From Thermoanaerobaculia bacterium (GTDB taxonomy: Bacteria; Acidobacteriota; Thermoanaerobaculia; Multivoradales; JAHEKO01), in the NCBI GenBank assembly GCA_029287645.1, contig JARFQS010000183.1, forward strand, positions 1 through 6,888: a DNA stretch of 6,888 nt, written 5' to 3'. The position numbers and the translations under genes were made by a program. Shown here one piece after another: positions 5,915 to 6,888 of this stretch. Numbering within the stretch: the first letter of the stretch is position 1; each line of letters begins with the position of its first letter. A model generated the notes under the pieces. The model searched no databases and was not told the DNA's origin. It saw nothing but the letters and a program-made list of their open reading frames with translations.

Positions 5915-6888
5915 TCGGCGTTGCCGCCGCCTGGCGCTACAGCCGCCTCCAGGTTGGCCAGGTTCTGGAGCATGACCGATCCGAAGTCACCACTCTCGGG
6001 CAAATTGCCACAGGGGTTGTAGACCACGCTGGCGATGCCCATTCCAGCCAGGCGGCTTTCGACTTCCGCCAGAGGCTCCCCTTCCCAGACCATGATCTCG
6101 GCGGGGTGTGCCTGCAGCATCGTCTCGAGCTCCTCCCACATCTCCTCGGTCGGCATCTCACCGGGCTCCCAGTGGACCGACTCGCCATTCATACCGACGT
6201 GCTCATCGAGGTATTGGTACACGGGGTGAGAGAAGACGATGGGTCTGTCCCCGAGGTCGGCTGCCACCTCTCGGAGTTGGGCGTCGAGCACCAGGAGATC
6301 GGCCTGGAGCCCCTCGTAGGCGGCGCGAAAGTCAGCGGCCGCCTCGGGCCGCAGCTCGGAGAGTGCCTCCTGAATCGCCTGTGCCTGTGCGATGGCGATC
6401 ATCGGATCCAGCCAGGTCGTGAAGACCCACCCCTTGTGGGAGTGCTCGCCTTCCGGACCATGCGTATGAACGACTCCCTCGTCCAGGGGCAAGTAGCTGC
6501 TCTCCATCGCCGCCGAGGTATCGACGAGCTTGCCCGCCGGCAGGCTGGCCCTTTCGATCCACTTCTCGTAGCCAGCGCCGTTGAGCAAGATCAGATCCGC
6601 CGCCTGGTATTCCGCGATCATCTCCGGTTGGGGCGCCCAGTAAGCCGGGTCCACATCGGCCGGCGCGGGAAACACGACCTCGACCTGCTCGCCACCGATC
6701 CGCTCGGCGAAATAGGCGAGGGGATAGTTGGTGGTGAATACCGACAGGGGCACTGAGGCAGTGGGGCCTTGAGGCAATGAGGCCTCTTCACCCGGTTCAT
6801 CCTGCGCTCTGTCGCCACGAGAACAAGCCCCTGATGCGACTGTAGCAATGAGAATCAAAAACAGGAGACTCAATCTAATTCGGCGCAC
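5911..6888 (-). CDS. TroA/ZnuA-fold metal-type substrate-binding lipoprotein
   Basis: 325 residues from GTG at the window edge; the lipoprotein signal (hydrophobic 6-19, Cys22 in ASGAC) seems complete, but an upstream start cannot be excluded. Domain order fits cluster A-I Zn/Mn binding proteins: VFTTNYPLAYFAERIGG (50-66), the ADLILLNGAGYEKW strand (97-110), a short His-rich loop HTHGPEGEHSH (141-151), TTWLDP (157-162), and a second lobe with FSHPVYQYL (219-227), HWEPGEMP (239-246), VWEGEP (267-272) and YNPCGNLPESGDF (290-302). The classical ligands differ: DPAYW stands where DPH is usual, TTWLDP lacks the DPHxWLDP His, and NP replaces the DP Asp; only H221 clearly remains. These motifs look like a conserved clade rather than decay, judged from memory. 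No permease or ATPase follows; instead the ion channel overlaps by four bases. Ligand may be a metal or something else. Confidence 0.85.
   Translation of the reverse strand: MRRIRLSLLFLILIATVASGACSRGDRAQDEPGEEASLPQGPTASVPLSVFTTNYPLAYFAERIGGEQVEVVFPAPADVDPAYWAPQPEMIAEYQAADLILLNGAGYEKWIERASLPAGKLVDTSAAMESSYLPLDEGVVHTHGPEGEHSHKGWVFTTWLDPMIAIAQAQAIQEALSELRPEAAADFRAAYEGLQADLLVLDAQLREVAADLGDRPIVFSHPVYQYLDEHVGMNGESVHWEPGEMPTEEMWEELETMLQAHPAEIMVWEGEPLAEVESRLAGMGIASVVYNPCGNLPESGDFGSVMLQNLANLEAAVAPGGGNAE

Noticed and set aside
6106..6756. 216-residue plus-strand reading frame
   Set aside because: It is antisense to the binding protein, whose motifs are well conserved; its own translation shows no domain.
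1..6888. CRISPR array, tRNA, rRNA or riboswitch
   Set aside because: No regularly spaced repeats, cloverleaf arms or conserved RNA motifs were seen on either strand by eye.

Overview
This is a high-GC, gene-dense bacterial window, probably one contig end from a metagenome or single-cell assembly. Bases 1-16 are TGTGTATAAGAGACAG, the Nextera/Tn5 mosaic-end adapter, left untrimmed. Most products carry Sec or lipoprotein signals, so the host is probably a diderm bacterium with an active periplasm. No marker gene fixes the taxon. The mix of DUF3011, META, SIMPL, an ELIC-like channel and a GC-rich dispersed hairpin repeat would fit an uncultured Acidobacteriota-like or proteobacterial lineage, but that is only an inference.

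Layout: (1) 17-675 (+) is the 3' part of a calcineurin-like metallophosphoesterase, cut by the adapter at its GNHD motif. (2) 676-981 (-) is a broken DUF3011 plus beta/gamma-crystallin-like gene: its N-terminus is missing and it has an in-frame TGA, after which the crystallin homology resumes. (3) 1025-2461 (+) is a secreted protein of unknown function with kinase-fold-like motifs. (4) 2505-2792 (-) is a small three-helix membrane protein. (5) 3005-3982 and 3984-4712 (+) are a two-gene operon of a META-domain lipoprotein and a membrane-anchored SIMPL protein. (6) About 4721-4808 holds GC-rich hairpins of a dispersed-repeat type between two convergent genes. (7) 4847-5914 and 5911-6888 (-) are a two-gene operon: an upstream TroA/ZnuA-fold lipoprotein whose stop overlaps, as ATGA, the start of an ELIC-like pentameric ligand-gated ion channel.

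The most interesting unit is the last one. An envelope binding protein lacking most classical Zn/Mn ligands is translationally coupled to a prokaryotic Cys-loop-type channel. This suggests a binding protein that presents, buffers or senses a ligand or metal for the channel. The secreted kinase-like protein is the second most interesting item.
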